From Nodosilinea sp. FACHB-131 (GTDB taxonomy: Bacteria; Cyanobacteriota; Cyanobacteriia; Phormidesmidales; Phormidesmidaceae), in the NCBI RefSeq assembly GCF_014695395.1, contig NZ_JACJOF010000025.1, positions 1 through 64,000 on the forward strand: a stretch of DNA of 64,000 bases. The letters are read 5' to 3'. Below, piece by piece: positions 53,087 to 62,084 of this stretch. A program made the translations under genes and the position numbers. The notes below the pieces were generated by a model. That model made no database searches, was not told the origin of the DNA, and saw only the letters and a list, made by a program, of their open reading frames with translations. The first letter of the stretch is position 1. Every line of letters starts with the position of its first letter.

Positions 53087-54904
53087 ATGCCCATCCTCCA
53101 TCAAATCTGGGATAACAGCCACTTCTTCGCGGGCAGTGATGATCCCCAAATCGCCGCCACGGTTGAGCGGATCAGAGCGGAAATCGACACTTTATCTACC
53201 CTCTGCGCTCCGTTCATCGAGCATATCGAACCGGCCGAACCCCTAACTCAGGAAAAGTTTGAGGGTTTGCTGGCTCAAGTTAGAACTGCCCACCAGCAGC
53301 GTACCGACATCGCCAAACGTCTGGGGAACCTGCGTACCTTTATCTCCTCTATTCTCAGCGTTGACTCCCGCGATGCCAGTGCCAGCGAGTGGAAACCCAC
53401 CCTACAACAGCTCAGTGCCGAAATTAGCCAAGCCACCAAAGCCTTAGACATTTTTCTGCTGCGGGTTGACGACGCCTTCATCAAAGCCTTGACCGCCGAT
53501 CCGGTTCTCGAAGAGCTGAGTTTCTCCCTGCTGCACCAGCGTCAGCTCAACGATCAGCTGCTCAGTCTAGCCGAAGAAAAGCTGATCACCGGCCTGGCCG
53601 TCAACGGTCTGCAAGGCTGGGGCAACCTCTATACCGAGTTATCGGGCACCCTGCAATGCACCGTAGACGGCAGCCCTGTGGGGTTGGCCAAAGCCTCTAA
53701 CCTGCTCAGCTCCCCCGATCGCACCCTGCGCTCTGAGGCCTGGCACGGGGTTAACGCCGCCTGGGAGAGTCGGGCCGAGACGGTGGCGGCTGTTCTCAAC
53801 GCCATCAACGGCTGGCGGCTAGAAGAAACCAAACAGCGATCGCACCACCGCAGCCTGCACTACCTCGACAAAAGCTGCCACCAAAACCGCATCGATCGCG
53901 GCACCCTCGACGCCATGATGGAAGCTACCTATCAGCGGCGTCACCTCGGCCAGCGCGCCCTAACGGCGATGGGCAAAGTGCTCGAAATCCAGCCCATGGC
54001 CCCCTGGGATTTGTTTGCTCCACCCCCAGCAGCAGGCCAGAGCGAGGGAGTTTCCTTTGAGGCGGCGATCGAGCTGGTTGCCAACGCCTTTCGCCAGTTC
54101 AGCCCCGCCATGGGCGACTTTGCGATGATGATGGCCGAAAAGGGCTGGATTGACGCCCAACCGACCCCCAACCGGGCCACGGGGGCCTACTGCACCAGCT
54201 TTGCCGAGCCCAAGGAACCGCGCGTTTTTATGACCTTTGAGGGCAGCATGAACAACGTGCTGACTCTGGCTCACGAACTGGGCCATGCCTGGCACAACTG
54301 GGTGATGCAGGATCTGCCCCGCTACAAAACCTTTTACCCCATGACCCTGGCCGAAACCGCCAGCATCTTTGGCGAAACCCTGGTACGCGATGCCCTGTTT
54401 GAGCAGGCCAGCACCCCCGAGCAAAAGCTCAAGATTGCATGGGAAGAAGGGTCCGCCGCGGCCACGTTCTTGCTCAATATTCCAGCTCGGTTCACCTTTG
54501 AGCAAAAACTGGTTGAGGCCCGCAAGCAGGGGTTTGTGATTGCCGACAACCTCAGGACCATGATGCGCGACAGCTGGCAGCACTGGTATGAAGATAGCCT
54601 GGCCAGCTACGATGACATGTTTTGGGCCAGCAAGCTGCACTTCTCGATCGCAGAGCTGGGCTTCTACAACTATCCCTACCTGTTCGGCTATCTGTTTAGC
54701 CTGGGCATCTACGCCCAAAAAGACCACTACGGCGCTCAGTTCAACGATCTCTACACCAAGCTGCTGCGCGACACCGGCAGCATGACAGCGGAGGATGTGG
54801 TGCTGCGCCACCTCCAGCAAGACATTCGCCAACCCGCATTTTGGCAGGCCAGTTTAGACATTGTCGATCGCGCCGTCAGCCGATTAGAAAGCCTGGTGGT
54901 GTAG
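53087..54904 (+). CDS. M3-family oligoendopeptidase (PepF-like)
   Basis: 605-aa zinc metallopeptidase that degrades oligopeptides. The gluzincin motif is TLAHELGHAWHN, and the third zinc ligand Glu lies in AETASIFGE, with the downstream GFYNYPYLFGYLFSLGIY typical of PepF. Length is normal (about 600). No signal peptide, so it is cytoplasmic. It follows the KAS III-oxidase operon by 83 bp, but functional linkage is unlikely. Confidence 0.93.
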   Translation: MPILHQIWDNSHFFAGSDDPQIAATVERIRAEIDTLSTLCAPFIEHIEPAEPLTQEKFEGLLAQVRTAHQQRTDIAKRLGNLRTFISSILSVDSRDASASEWKPTLQQLSAEISQATKALDIFLLRVDDAFIKALTADPVLEELSFSLLHQRQLNDQLLSLAEEKLITGLAVNGLQGWGNLYTELSGTLQCTVDGSPVGLAKASNLLSSPDRTLRSEAWHGVNAAWESRAETVAAVLNAINGWRLEETKQRSHHRSLHYLDKSCHQNRIDRGTLDAMMEATYQRRHLGQRALTAMGKVLEIQPMAPWDLFAPPPAAGQSEGVSFEAAIELVANAFRQFSPAMGDFAMMMAEKGWIDAQPTPNRATGAYCTSFAEPKEPRVFMTFEGSMNNVLTLAHELGHAWHNWVMQDLPRYKTFYPMTLAETASIFGETLVRDALFEQASTPEQKLKIAWEEGSAAATFLLNIPARFTFEQKLVEARKQGFVIADNLRTMMRDSWQHWYEDSLASYDDMFWASKLHFSIAELGFYNYPYLFGYLFSLGIYAQKDHYGAQFNDLYTKLLRDTGSMTAEDVVLRHLQQDIRQPAFWQASLDIVDRAVSRLESLVV

Positions 54905-55177
54905 GCGCAGCAGTTCCTAGGATGATGATTGCTAGTCACTAAAGCGGTTGGGCAAGGTGGAATTTCGCAATCACTGAACTTCGACTGGCGCTGGCCGATT
55001 TATTGAGAAGATGAGCAACTGGAGTCGCGAACTGTCGTACAGCAAGCGATTTGGGAAAGCTGGCCTCACCGTTCGGTGATAGCAATAGTTTTAGACGGTC
55101 TTCGCAGCCAACGTGCAGCAGGCGTTTGAGCAGGGTTCTGCTATAGCATTGAACACCTGCTAATTTCCCTAAACTCT

Positions 55178-55732
55178 ATGACTATCGTTCACGATCTATG
55201 GATACCCGACGTATCTATTCTCGAAAAGATTATTCGGCCAATTTTGGTCTACGGCTTTTTGCTCGTTGCCCTACGGCTGGGGGGCAAACGAGAGCTAGGG
55301 CAGCTAACGGGCTTTGATTTGGTCGTAGTGCTCATGCTTTCCAACGCTGTGCAAAACGCCATCATTGGCGACGACAACTCGGTCTTAGGAGGGCTAGTTG
55401 GGGCCACTACCCTGCTGATCACCAACTACTTGGTGGTGCGTTTGGCCTATCGCTATCCCCGCATTCAGCAGGTGGTAGAAGGCCGATCGACGCCGCTGCT
55501 ATTAGATGGGCAAATGATTTCCAAAAATTTGGCCAAAGAGCTGATTAGCGAGAAAGAATTCCGCACGGTACTGCGCCGCCAGGGGTTTGAGAACCTGGCG
55601 GAAATTAGGGAGGCCATTTTAGAAACCAGCGGCAGCATTACTGTAGAACGAGCCACCGACTTGCCCACCCCCGTTGAGGCAGAACTGCTGCACCGGCTCG
55701 ATCGCATCGAGCAACGGCTCCAGCAGCTATAG
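55178..55732 (+). CDS. DUF421 (YetF-like) membrane protein
   Basis: 184-aa protein with N-terminal membrane helices (ILVYGFLLVALRLGGKRELG, FDLVVVLMLSNAVQNAIIG and a third) and a C-terminal cytoplasmic DUF421 domain (VVEGRSTPLLLDGQMISKNLAKE). Its stop lies only 4 bp from the convergent signal peptidase stop, leaving no room for separate terminators. Function unknown. Confidence 0.92.
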   Translation: MTIVHDLWIPDVSILEKIIRPILVYGFLLVALRLGGKRELGQLTGFDLVVVLMLSNAVQNAIIGDDNSVLGGLVGATTLLITNYLVVRLAYRYPRIQQVVEGRSTPLLLDGQMISKNLAKELISEKEFRTVLRRQGFENLAEIREAILETSGSITVERATDLPTPVEAELLHRLDRIEQRLQQL

Positions 55733-55736
55733 CGCT

Positions 55737-56294
55737 TTAGTCGAGATCGCCGAGGCGATCGGGGGGCCAAAACCGAAAAACAGCGCGGCCAATCACATGG
55801 TCGGCTGGCAAAAAGCCCCAAAAATGGGAATCATAGCTCTTGTTGCGGTTGTCCCCTAAAACCAGGTAAGAGTCATCTGGCACCGTCACCGGCCCGTACT
55901 GGTAGTCAGGCTTGGCCGCAATGTAGGGTTCTGACTGGGGTTCGTCGTTGATATAGAGCTGGCCGTTTTTGACCTCAATCACATCCCCCGGTAGACCAAT
56001 CAGCCGCTTGATAAAGGCCTCGTTCTGACCTAGGGCATCGGGCGGACGAAACACCACAATGTCGCCTCGCTGAGGGTCGCCAAAGTCGTAGCTCACCTTA
56101 TCGATGATGAGGCGATCGTTGATCTCCAGAGTGGGCAGCATTGAGCCCGAGGGAATGTAGCGGGCCTCGGCCACAAAGGTGCGAATGCCCAGGGCCAGCA
56201 GCACGCTCAGGCCCAAGGTTTCGACGGTTTCACGCAAAATTCCTTTGCCTCTGGGGGCCGAAGGGCGGGGAGGGGTAGAGCTGGAATCGATCAT
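55737..56294 (-). CDS. lepB: Signal peptidase I
   Basis: 185-aa membrane-bound serine protease that removes Sec/Tat signal peptides. One N-terminal membrane segment precedes the catalytic Ser in ARYIPSGSMLPTL. The general base Lys is in AFIKRLIGLPGDVIE, and GDNRNKSYDSHFWGFLP is the late conserved box. Length is typical of cyanobacterial LepB (about 185-200). It converges with the DUF421 gene 4 bp away. Confidence 0.95.
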   Translation of the reverse strand: MIDSSSTPPRPSAPRGKGILRETVETLGLSVLLALGIRTFVAEARYIPSGSMLPTLEINDRLIIDKVSYDFGDPQRGDIVVFRPPDALGQNEAFIKRLIGLPGDVIEVKNGQLYINDEPQSEPYIAAKPDYQYGPVTVPDDSYLVLGDNRNKSYDSHFWGFLPADHVIGRAVFRFWPPDRLGDLD

Positions 56295-56358
56295 GGCTGA
56301 CTCACTTACAGGGGCTGAACGCTAATTCTCGCTGAGGCAGGGTCATTACAAGGTTAAA

Positions 56359-56700
56359 TCACGCCATCGTCGCTGCACCAATGCTAGCGGCAAATAATCC
56401 AGTGAGCATAAGTGACCTCAAGAATGCCCTGGGGTTAGTTAGTAATAACGACGCGATCGCGGCTGTGATTGAGCCAAGCATAGACAGTAGGGTCAATGTA
56501 GCAGAGCAAAATCTACCAAAAGACAGTTGAATTACTTTAGCCCAGTTCGCCAGTCTCGCACCGTCAAGGCACTCTACCCGCCAAGCTTTACCCAGCCGTT
56601 GAGAGGGATAGCTAATACCGCTACCTGAATGCTTGGGACCATACTGTCGATACCATTGATTTCTACCTATAGATTCTAGGCTAAGCGCCAGGTATGTCAT
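56359..56700 (-). CDS. Doubtful small membrane protein
   Basis: 113-codon frame with two C-terminal hydrophobic segments (ATLTLLSMLGSITAAIASLLL and SLMLTGLFAASIGAATMA). It has no family resemblance, is AT-richer than its neighbours and lacks a good ribosome site, so it may be spurious. It lies in the 587-bp gap between lepB and a DUF2949 gene, which otherwise shows no gene. Confidence 0.3.
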   Translation of the reverse strand: MTYLALSLESIGRNQWYRQYGPKHSGSGISYPSQRLGKAWRVECLDGARLANWAKVIQLSFGRFCSATLTLLSMLGSITAAIASLLLTNPRAFLRSLMLTGLFAASIGAATMA

Positions 56701-56881
56701 TACAGTGGCATGACTGTGACAAAGCGATCGATTTAGGCCCCATGCAACCGGGCTGAAACGCCAGCGACACAGTATTGCCACAACCGCTGTTTAAGCTTTG
56801 CCTTCAAATTGACCCGTCCTAGTTAGCCTACTGTGGCTACTAGCGGGCAAGACCAACGCTCCTCACACCAGGAAACTTGCT

Positions 56882-57091
56882 ATGACCTCACCACTGCTCA
56901 GCCGGTTGGTTAGCTTCGTGCAAACCGAATTTGGGGTATCCAATGAAGAAGTGGCTACCGCATTCCACCACACCGACTCCGCCACCCAGCTGCCGATGAT
57001 TCTCTGGCAGTATGGCTTTATTAACACAACCCAGCTCGACGCACTGTTCGCCTGGCTAGAACGGGCCAGATTTCGCTCCGTTGAGGGGTAA
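56882..57091 (+). CDS. DUF2949 family protein
   Basis: 69-aa cyanobacterial protein. The family pattern is plain: LSRLVSFVQTEFGVSNEEVATA, then LPMILWQYGFINTTQLDALFAWLE. The role is unknown. CAGGAAAC precedes the ATG as a likely ribosome site. It converges with the AI-2E permease gene. Confidence 0.9.
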   Translation: MTSPLLSRLVSFVQTEFGVSNEEVATAFHHTDSATQLPMILWQYGFINTTQLDALFAWLERARFRSVEG

Positions 57092-57153
57092 GGAACAAGG
57101 GTTATAGAGGGTTAGAGGCGGTTAGGCGATCGCCGGTCTTCCAGACCCACAGG

Positions 57154-58203
57154 TCAGCTAACCGGGTTAGCTCCAGAGGGGTAATACACCTCCTCAAAAA
57201 TCCGCTTGAGAGCCCCCGCCAGCGGCACGGCCAGCAGCAACCCCAACACCCCTGCTATCTGGGAGCCAAGCAACAGCAGCACCAAAATCCACACGGGGTT
57301 TAGTCCAATCAAATCGCCGAGAATCTTTGGGGCAACAGCATTATCAATTATCTGGTCGACTAGCAGGGCCGCCACCACCAGCTCTCCCCCCAGCAAAAGG
57401 CTGTTAAAGCTCACGATAATGGCGGCTGTTAAGATGCCCACCACATCGCCAAACGGAATTAGCGCCATCAGGCCAATGCCAATGCCAAACACCAGCCAGT
57501 AAGGAATGTGGAGCACAAAGAAGACGGTCGTCAGACTGGTGACCATCAGCAGGGCGATCGTCGCCTGACCCACAAAATAGTTCTTAAACTTTTCCTGAAA
57601 CGCCAGCCGAATCTGACCGCCAAGGTTGCCCGGTAGCCAGCGCAGCAGACCGCTCCAAAACCCATCCCCATGCAGCAGCAGGTAGAGCGTCAGCACAGCC
57701 GTAATCAATACTTCTAGCAGGCTGTCAGCGACACCAACAATCACCTCAAGCAGTTGGTCAGGCAGCTGAGCCACCTCGTCGGGCAGCATTTGCGCCAGCT
57801 GCGTTGTCAGCGCTGTGACATTTAAAGGAATGTGCTGAACCACTAGCCAAGCGTCTAGCGCCTGAAACTGCTCGCTACCCGACTCTAGCCAGTTGGGCAA
57901 GCGCGTTCCCAAATCTCCGAGCTGCAGTAGCAGAGCCGGCACCAGGGTAAAACCCAGAACCCCCACTAACCCAACCGTCAAAAGCAAAATTAGGGCAATA
58001 CTGACACCGGGTCTAATGCCGCGCTTTTCGAGTTGCTCAATCGGATAGCTCAGCAGAAACGACAGCAGCGTGGCGGCAATCAGCATGGTAAACGGCGCTT
58101 GAAAGGTCTGAAAGACCTTGTAAAGCAGCCAGATATTCAGAATGGTTAGAGGCAGGGCAATTTCCCACACCAGCCAACGGGGCAGCTTATCAAATGCTTG
58201 CAT
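57154..58203 (-). CDS. AI-2E (PerM) family membrane permease
   Basis: 349-aa membrane protein with about eight helices; PerM/AI-2E family (FLLSYPIEQLEKRGIRPGVS, LPYWLVFGIGIGLMALIPFGD, ILGDLIGLNPVWILVLLLLG). Some members export small molecules or act as Na+/H+ antiporters; AI-2 transport itself is unproven here. The open frame extends to a TTG at 58269; the ATG at 58203 is preferred. Convergent with the DUF2949 gene. Confidence 0.9.
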   Translation of the reverse strand: MQAFDKLPRWLVWEIALPLTILNIWLLYKVFQTFQAPFTMLIAATLLSFLLSYPIEQLEKRGIRPGVSIALILLLTVGLVGVLGFTLVPALLLQLGDLGTRLPNWLESGSEQFQALDAWLVVQHIPLNVTALTTQLAQMLPDEVAQLPDQLLEVIVGVADSLLEVLITAVLTLYLLLHGDGFWSGLLRWLPGNLGGQIRLAFQEKFKNYFVGQATIALLMVTSLTTVFFVLHIPYWLVFGIGIGLMALIPFGDVVGILTAAIIVSFNSLLLGGELVVAALLVDQIIDNAVAPKILGDLIGLNPVWILVLLLLGSQIAGVLGLLLAVPLAGALKRIFEEVYYPSGANPVS

Positions 58204-58580
58204 GGTCAAGAGGCATAGCCTATTAATGCGGTCTATAAGACCTACGGTAGCGTCTTGCGATTGAGGCAAACGGCGCGCTGAGGTAGAGATTAGCGACTAA
58301 CAAATGCCTTGGAAGGTCTGCCTGAGAGAGCGAAAAATTAGAGTTCCGCTAAACCTAAGTTTTTGAGGGAGACGGTATCTCTGGGCAACCTGCTGTCTGT
58401 CGGTTGGTGACGTCTTCTAGGGTAGGTGGTCAGGTGGCGGCGGCAGACGCCAAAAGCCGCAGCAGACTCAGCTTCAAACTGCCTTACTGTTCTTTAAAGG
58501 TAGTGCAACGTTGGGGTTCCATACTGCGCTCGCTAGGAGTGTAGAGGGAATGCTTAAGAAGCCATCCCTCAAGGTTAAAC
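58204..58580. promoter_or_regulatory. Divergent intergenic region
   Basis: 377 bp between the AI-2E permease (minus) and the papain-like protease (plus) genes. No ORF, repeat or clear promoter boxes are evident. Confidence 0.35.
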
Positions 58581-59879
58581 ATGTTTACGCAAACCCGTAA
58601 GTTTCGCATTGGCGGTTATCAGCCGGGGCAAAAGCCGGACGACGTTAAGCATCACCAGATTGGCCGCTTTGGGAAAGAGGAGCTGCCGGGGCGGGTCGAT
58701 TTGCGCCACCACATGACTGAGGTCGAAGCGCAGGTGGGCAACAGCTGCGTGGCCAATGCCTTTGTGGGGGCCTACGAATATCTAGCTAAGCGCGATCTGG
58801 GCGATGCCGGTGACGTCAGCCGTCTGTTTGTCTACTACAACGCGCGATCGCAGACCGGCAGCCACAACGAAGACCGCGGCACCCAGATGTACTGTGCGAT
58901 CGAAACCCTGATGCAGCATGGGGCCTGCTCCGAAGACCTCTGGCCCAACGACGAAGAGCTGATCTTCACCGAGCCCGACACCGGAGCCTACGACCACGCC
59001 TCCAACTTCAAAATTATTGAAGCCGAGACCATCGACACTGACTTAGATCTCTGGCGGCATACGCTGGCTGAGGGCTACCCGATCGCCTTTGCTCTCAACA
59101 CCTTTGAATCGTTTGACGAAGCCACCCGCAACAAAGGCCGCGTGCCCCAGCCCAAGCGCTCCGACAACGTGCGCGAAACCCACGGCTGGCACGCCATGCT
59201 CTGCGTTGGCTACTCTGACAAAGACCGCTTCTTTATTGTGCGTAACTCCTGGGGGCCAGAGTGGGGCGATCGCGGCTACTGCTACATTCCCTACGACTAC
59301 ATCATCCACGACGACTACAACGGCCATGACTCTTGGATTATCAAATCCCTGAGCGAACTCGACTTTAGCGCCGAAGTTTGGGAAGAGGACGAGTCATTCT
59401 TTGCCGACGATTGCTCGCTCTTGCTCTACGACTTCTATATTCACACCGAAGACCCCGAAGGCTTTACCGACGCGATCGCGGCCCTCTGCCTCAACTACGT
59501 TGAAAGCGAAGACGACTACTACTTCGACTACGACTATAACGAAGATGAAGGCAGCCCCTACCTGCTCAACATCCTCAACTTTGACCTCAGCGTCGAAGAC
59601 GGCACCGAATTTGTCGCCGAGCTAGACGCCCTCTGCCAAGAGTATGCCGTCGATGAGTCCTACAGTTTTGGCTACGGCAGCAGCGACGAAGAGACAACCG
59701 AGGAAGACGAGGCCGGGGAGGAAGAATTCACAGAAGAGGAATCCGAGGAAGAGTACACCGACGAGGAGTCTGAGGAGGAGTACACCGACGAGGAGTCTGA
59801 GGAAGAATCCGAAGAAGAGGAAGAGGAGTATTCTGAGGAAGACGAGGAGTCCGAAGACGAGTACACCGAAGAAGAATAG
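58581..59879 (+). CDS. Papain-like (C1) cysteine protease with a Glu/Asp tail
   Basis: 432-aa protease of the papain clan. Catalytic residues are Gln51, Cys56 (QVGNSCVANAF), His204 (GWHAMLCVGY) and Asn222 (VRNSWGPEWGDRGY). There is no signal peptide or classical propeptide, so it appears cytoplasmic. Residues about 265-360 are acidic and aromatic (DDYYFDYDYNEDE); the last ~65 residues are almost all Glu, Ser, Asp and Tyr/Thr, with EESEEEYTDE-like repeats, which could bind Ca2+ or be highly charged and unstructured. The substrate is unknown. Confidence 0.9.
   Translation: MFTQTRKFRIGGYQPGQKPDDVKHHQIGRFGKEELPGRVDLRHHMTEVEAQVGNSCVANAFVGAYEYLAKRDLGDAGDVSRLFVYYNARSQTGSHNEDRGTQMYCAIETLMQHGACSEDLWPNDEELIFTEPDTGAYDHASNFKIIEAETIDTDLDLWRHTLAEGYPIAFALNTFESFDEATRNKGRVPQPKRSDNVRETHGWHAMLCVGYSDKDRFFIVRNSWGPEWGDRGYCYIPYDYIIHDDYNGHDSWIIKSLSELDFSAEVWEEDESFFADDCSLLLYDFYIHTEDPEGFTDAIAALCLNYVESEDDYYFDYDYNEDEGSPYLLNILNFDLSVEDGTEFVAELDALCQEYAVDESYSFGYGSSDEETTEEDEAGEEEFTEEESEEEYTDEESEEEYTDEESEEESEEEEEEYSEEDEESEDEYTEEE
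59690..59876 (+). repeat. Coding tandem acidic repeats
   Basis: The 3' end of the protease gene carries GAGGAATCTGAGGAAGAG-like repeats; the peptide unit EESEEEYTDE recurs with little change. Such repeat tracts expand and contract easily. The frame is intact to the stop. Confidence 0.7.
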
Positions 59880-60080
59880 CCGACTGACGGTACCCTGATT
59901 TCGATCAGCATGGCCTGCGTTTGAAGAATTTGCTAACGCAAGCCATGCTCACGGCAGCTGAGGATAGTTAGCTATAAGTAGGTCAATGGGCTGCATCGCT
60001 CTGGACAGCATGATAAAAGCTGCTTAGGCGGGTGCTACGCTTCAAAAGCTCACTGCGCGTCGACGAGCTACAACCCTTGA

Positions 60081-61127
60081 ATGGATGCTAATTACATCTC
60101 AACGTTGAAACAGCGGGTCAGACAGCTTGCTCTAGAACTTGAGCAAACCAAGGCTCAACTGCAACTGGAACAGCAAGAACGTGCCCACGTAGAAGCGACC
60201 CTGCGCGAAAGTAACGAACAGCTTCAGCAGATTCTCAATTCTACCGACGCGGGTATTGCGTTTGTCGACGCTGAGCGGCGCTATCAGTTCGTCAACCGGT
60301 TTTATGAAGTGCGCTTCAACCGTTCCCGAGAGAGCATTCTAAATAAATACGTCTGGGATGTGATTGGTGAAGAAGCCTACGCCTCTGTCAAAGACTATGT
60401 TGAGCGCGTTTTAAAGGGAGAGCCTCAAAGCTTTGAATTTGGCATGGCCTACCTCAATGGTGACTGTGCCTATCTCACCAGCTGTTTGACGCCAGCCTTC
60501 AATAGTAATCAGGAGGTGATTGGCTACTACTTATTTGTTTTCGACAGCACAGAGCGCCGTCGTCTTGAGCAATCTCTTCAGGCAGCCAACACAAAGCTAG
60601 AGAAATTAGTCACCATAGATGGCCTCACTCAAGTCGCAAATCGACGAAAATTTGATGACTATTTAGAGCAGGAATGGCGGCGTGCCCTACACAGTCAGCA
60701 GCCACTCTCGTTAATTATGTTTGATGTTGATGCATTCAAACGCTACAACGATTACTACGGCCACCAAATTGGCGATGCCTGCTTGATTAGCATTGCTCAG
60801 ACGGTGAAGTCAACCGTTGAACGGACGACTGATGTGGTGGCCCGCTACGGGGGCGAAGAATTTGTGGTTGTTTTACCGGATACTAATTTGTCCGGTTCAG
60901 CTGCGATCGCAGAGCAGATTCAACAGGCCATTAAAGCCTTGGCCATCCCCCACGAAGCCTCAACGGTCAGCCCCATTGTCTCAGTTAGTTTGGGTGTTGC
61001 CAGTCTAGTACCCACAGCTACCGGGTCGCCCAAGCAGCTCATTGCCAGTGCCGATCGGGCGCTCTATGCCGCTAAGCAGCAGGGGCGCGATCGATACGTT
61101 GTCGACAGCACCCAAGGGGAGGGGTAA
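60081..61127 (+). CDS. PAS-GGDEF diguanylate cyclase
   Basis: 348-aa c-di-GMP synthase. An N-terminal coiled coil (LKQRVRQLALELEQTKAQLQ) leads into a PAS domain (about residues 45-165) and a GGDEF domain (about 180-345). The active site is RYGGEEFVVVLP, preceded by RTTD, the I-site for product inhibition. No EAL domain, so the protein is predicted to make c-di-GMP, opposite to the GAF-EAL protein at 23647. Confidence 0.93.
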   Translation: MDANYISTLKQRVRQLALELEQTKAQLQLEQQERAHVEATLRESNEQLQQILNSTDAGIAFVDAERRYQFVNRFYEVRFNRSRESILNKYVWDVIGEEAYASVKDYVERVLKGEPQSFEFGMAYLNGDCAYLTSCLTPAFNSNQEVIGYYLFVFDSTERRRLEQSLQAANTKLEKLVTIDGLTQVANRRKFDDYLEQEWRRALHSQQPLSLIMFDVDAFKRYNDYYGHQIGDACLISIAQTVKSTVERTTDVVARYGGEEFVVVLPDTNLSGSAAIAEQIQQAIKALAIPHEASTVSPIVSVSLGVASLVPTATGSPKQLIASADRALYAAKQQGRDRYVVDSTQGEG

Positions 61128-61211
61128 GGCTGAATAAGAAGTAGCCCAAAAATGACTTGCCTTTATGCTATCTAAAGCCGGGTATCTCGGCTTTTCCCCT
61201 ATGGAGTAGCT

Positions 61212-61598
61212 ATGGATCCCTTTCAACAGTCTGGTGCGTTTAGCTGGTGCGAGCTGACTACCCCCGATGTCGCCGCCGCTAAAGAGTTTTATGGCCCCCT
61301 ATTTGGCTGGACACTCAAAGAAGGGGCCGTGGGCAGTACTCCCTACACCGTCATAGAAGCCGGGGGAAGGGAAATTGGCGGCATGGCCCCACCGCCACCA
61401 AACCAGCCCAACATGCCGCCCACTTGGGGGGTCTATATCACGGTGGAGGATGTGGATGCGATCGTAGAACAAGCCAAAGCCCTAGGTGGCCAAGTGCTGC
61501 TGCCCCCCATCGTGATTGAAGGTACGGGCAAATTTACGCTGATTCGCGATCCGCAGGGAGCGATGTTCTGCGCGATTGAATATACCCAGCGCAGCTAA
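61212..61598 (+). CDS. VOC (glyoxalase/bleomycin-resistance fold) protein
   Basis: 128-aa protein of the vicinal-oxygen-chelate superfamily. Landmarks are FSWCELTTPDVAAAKEFYGPLFGW, IGGMAPPPPN, WGVYITVEDVDA and LIRDPQGAMFCAIEYT. Members range from glyoxalase to dioxygenases; the function is not predictable from sequence. It is downstream of the GGDEF gene by 84 bp on the same strand, although a link is unproven. Confidence 0.9.
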   Translation: MDPFQQSGAFSWCELTTPDVAAAKEFYGPLFGWTLKEGAVGSTPYTVIEAGGREIGGMAPPPPNQPNMPPTWGVYITVEDVDAIVEQAKALGGQVLLPPIVIEGTGKFTLIRDPQGAMFCAIEYTQRS

Positions 61599-62084
61599 AT
61601 GAAGCCTGCGGTATCTACGTCTGCAGAACAGGATGCAGTATTACAAATCAGACGCATTGATCAGATGACGGCGATCGCGATCGTCATTCAAACGAGAACC
61701 GGGCAGGCAAAGAGGAAAATGACTTCTTTAGACCAACAGTCATGGACTTTGCTTAATTCAGGCAAAATAGTTAAAAAACTTTAACTGGGTTCTATATTCT
61801 CAATTAAAAATCAGGTGAAAGATAGACAGCTAACAGTGCGCTTGAGCGGTAGGCAACCTCGAACTTAATCTAGAGGCTTTCAAAGTTTGCTCCAAGCAAA
61901 TTAGAGCTTGCAATCGTACTCCCTGCTAGACAAGTAGCTTGAATGGGCGACGATCGCGCGCTAAATTGACCTCAGCCTAGCGTGCCTTCTTTCTCTGCCA
62001 TTCGATAGGGGCTTCCGCTTGAAGAACTTTTTAGCATTAACAATGAACGCCTCAGTTTTACCTCTTTAACCCAGCCCTAATCCT
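61599..62084. other. Intergenic region, no gene seen
   Basis: 486 bp. A HIP1-centred inverted repeat (ATGACG at 61665 and CGTCAT at 61682) lies near the left edge. Nothing else is recognised. The base composition shifts to AT-richer here, leading into the next gene. Confidence 0.4.

Noticed and set aside
61599-61784. 61-codon ORF after the VOC gene
   Set aside because: No ribosome site or similarity, and it covers a HIP1-rich palindrome.
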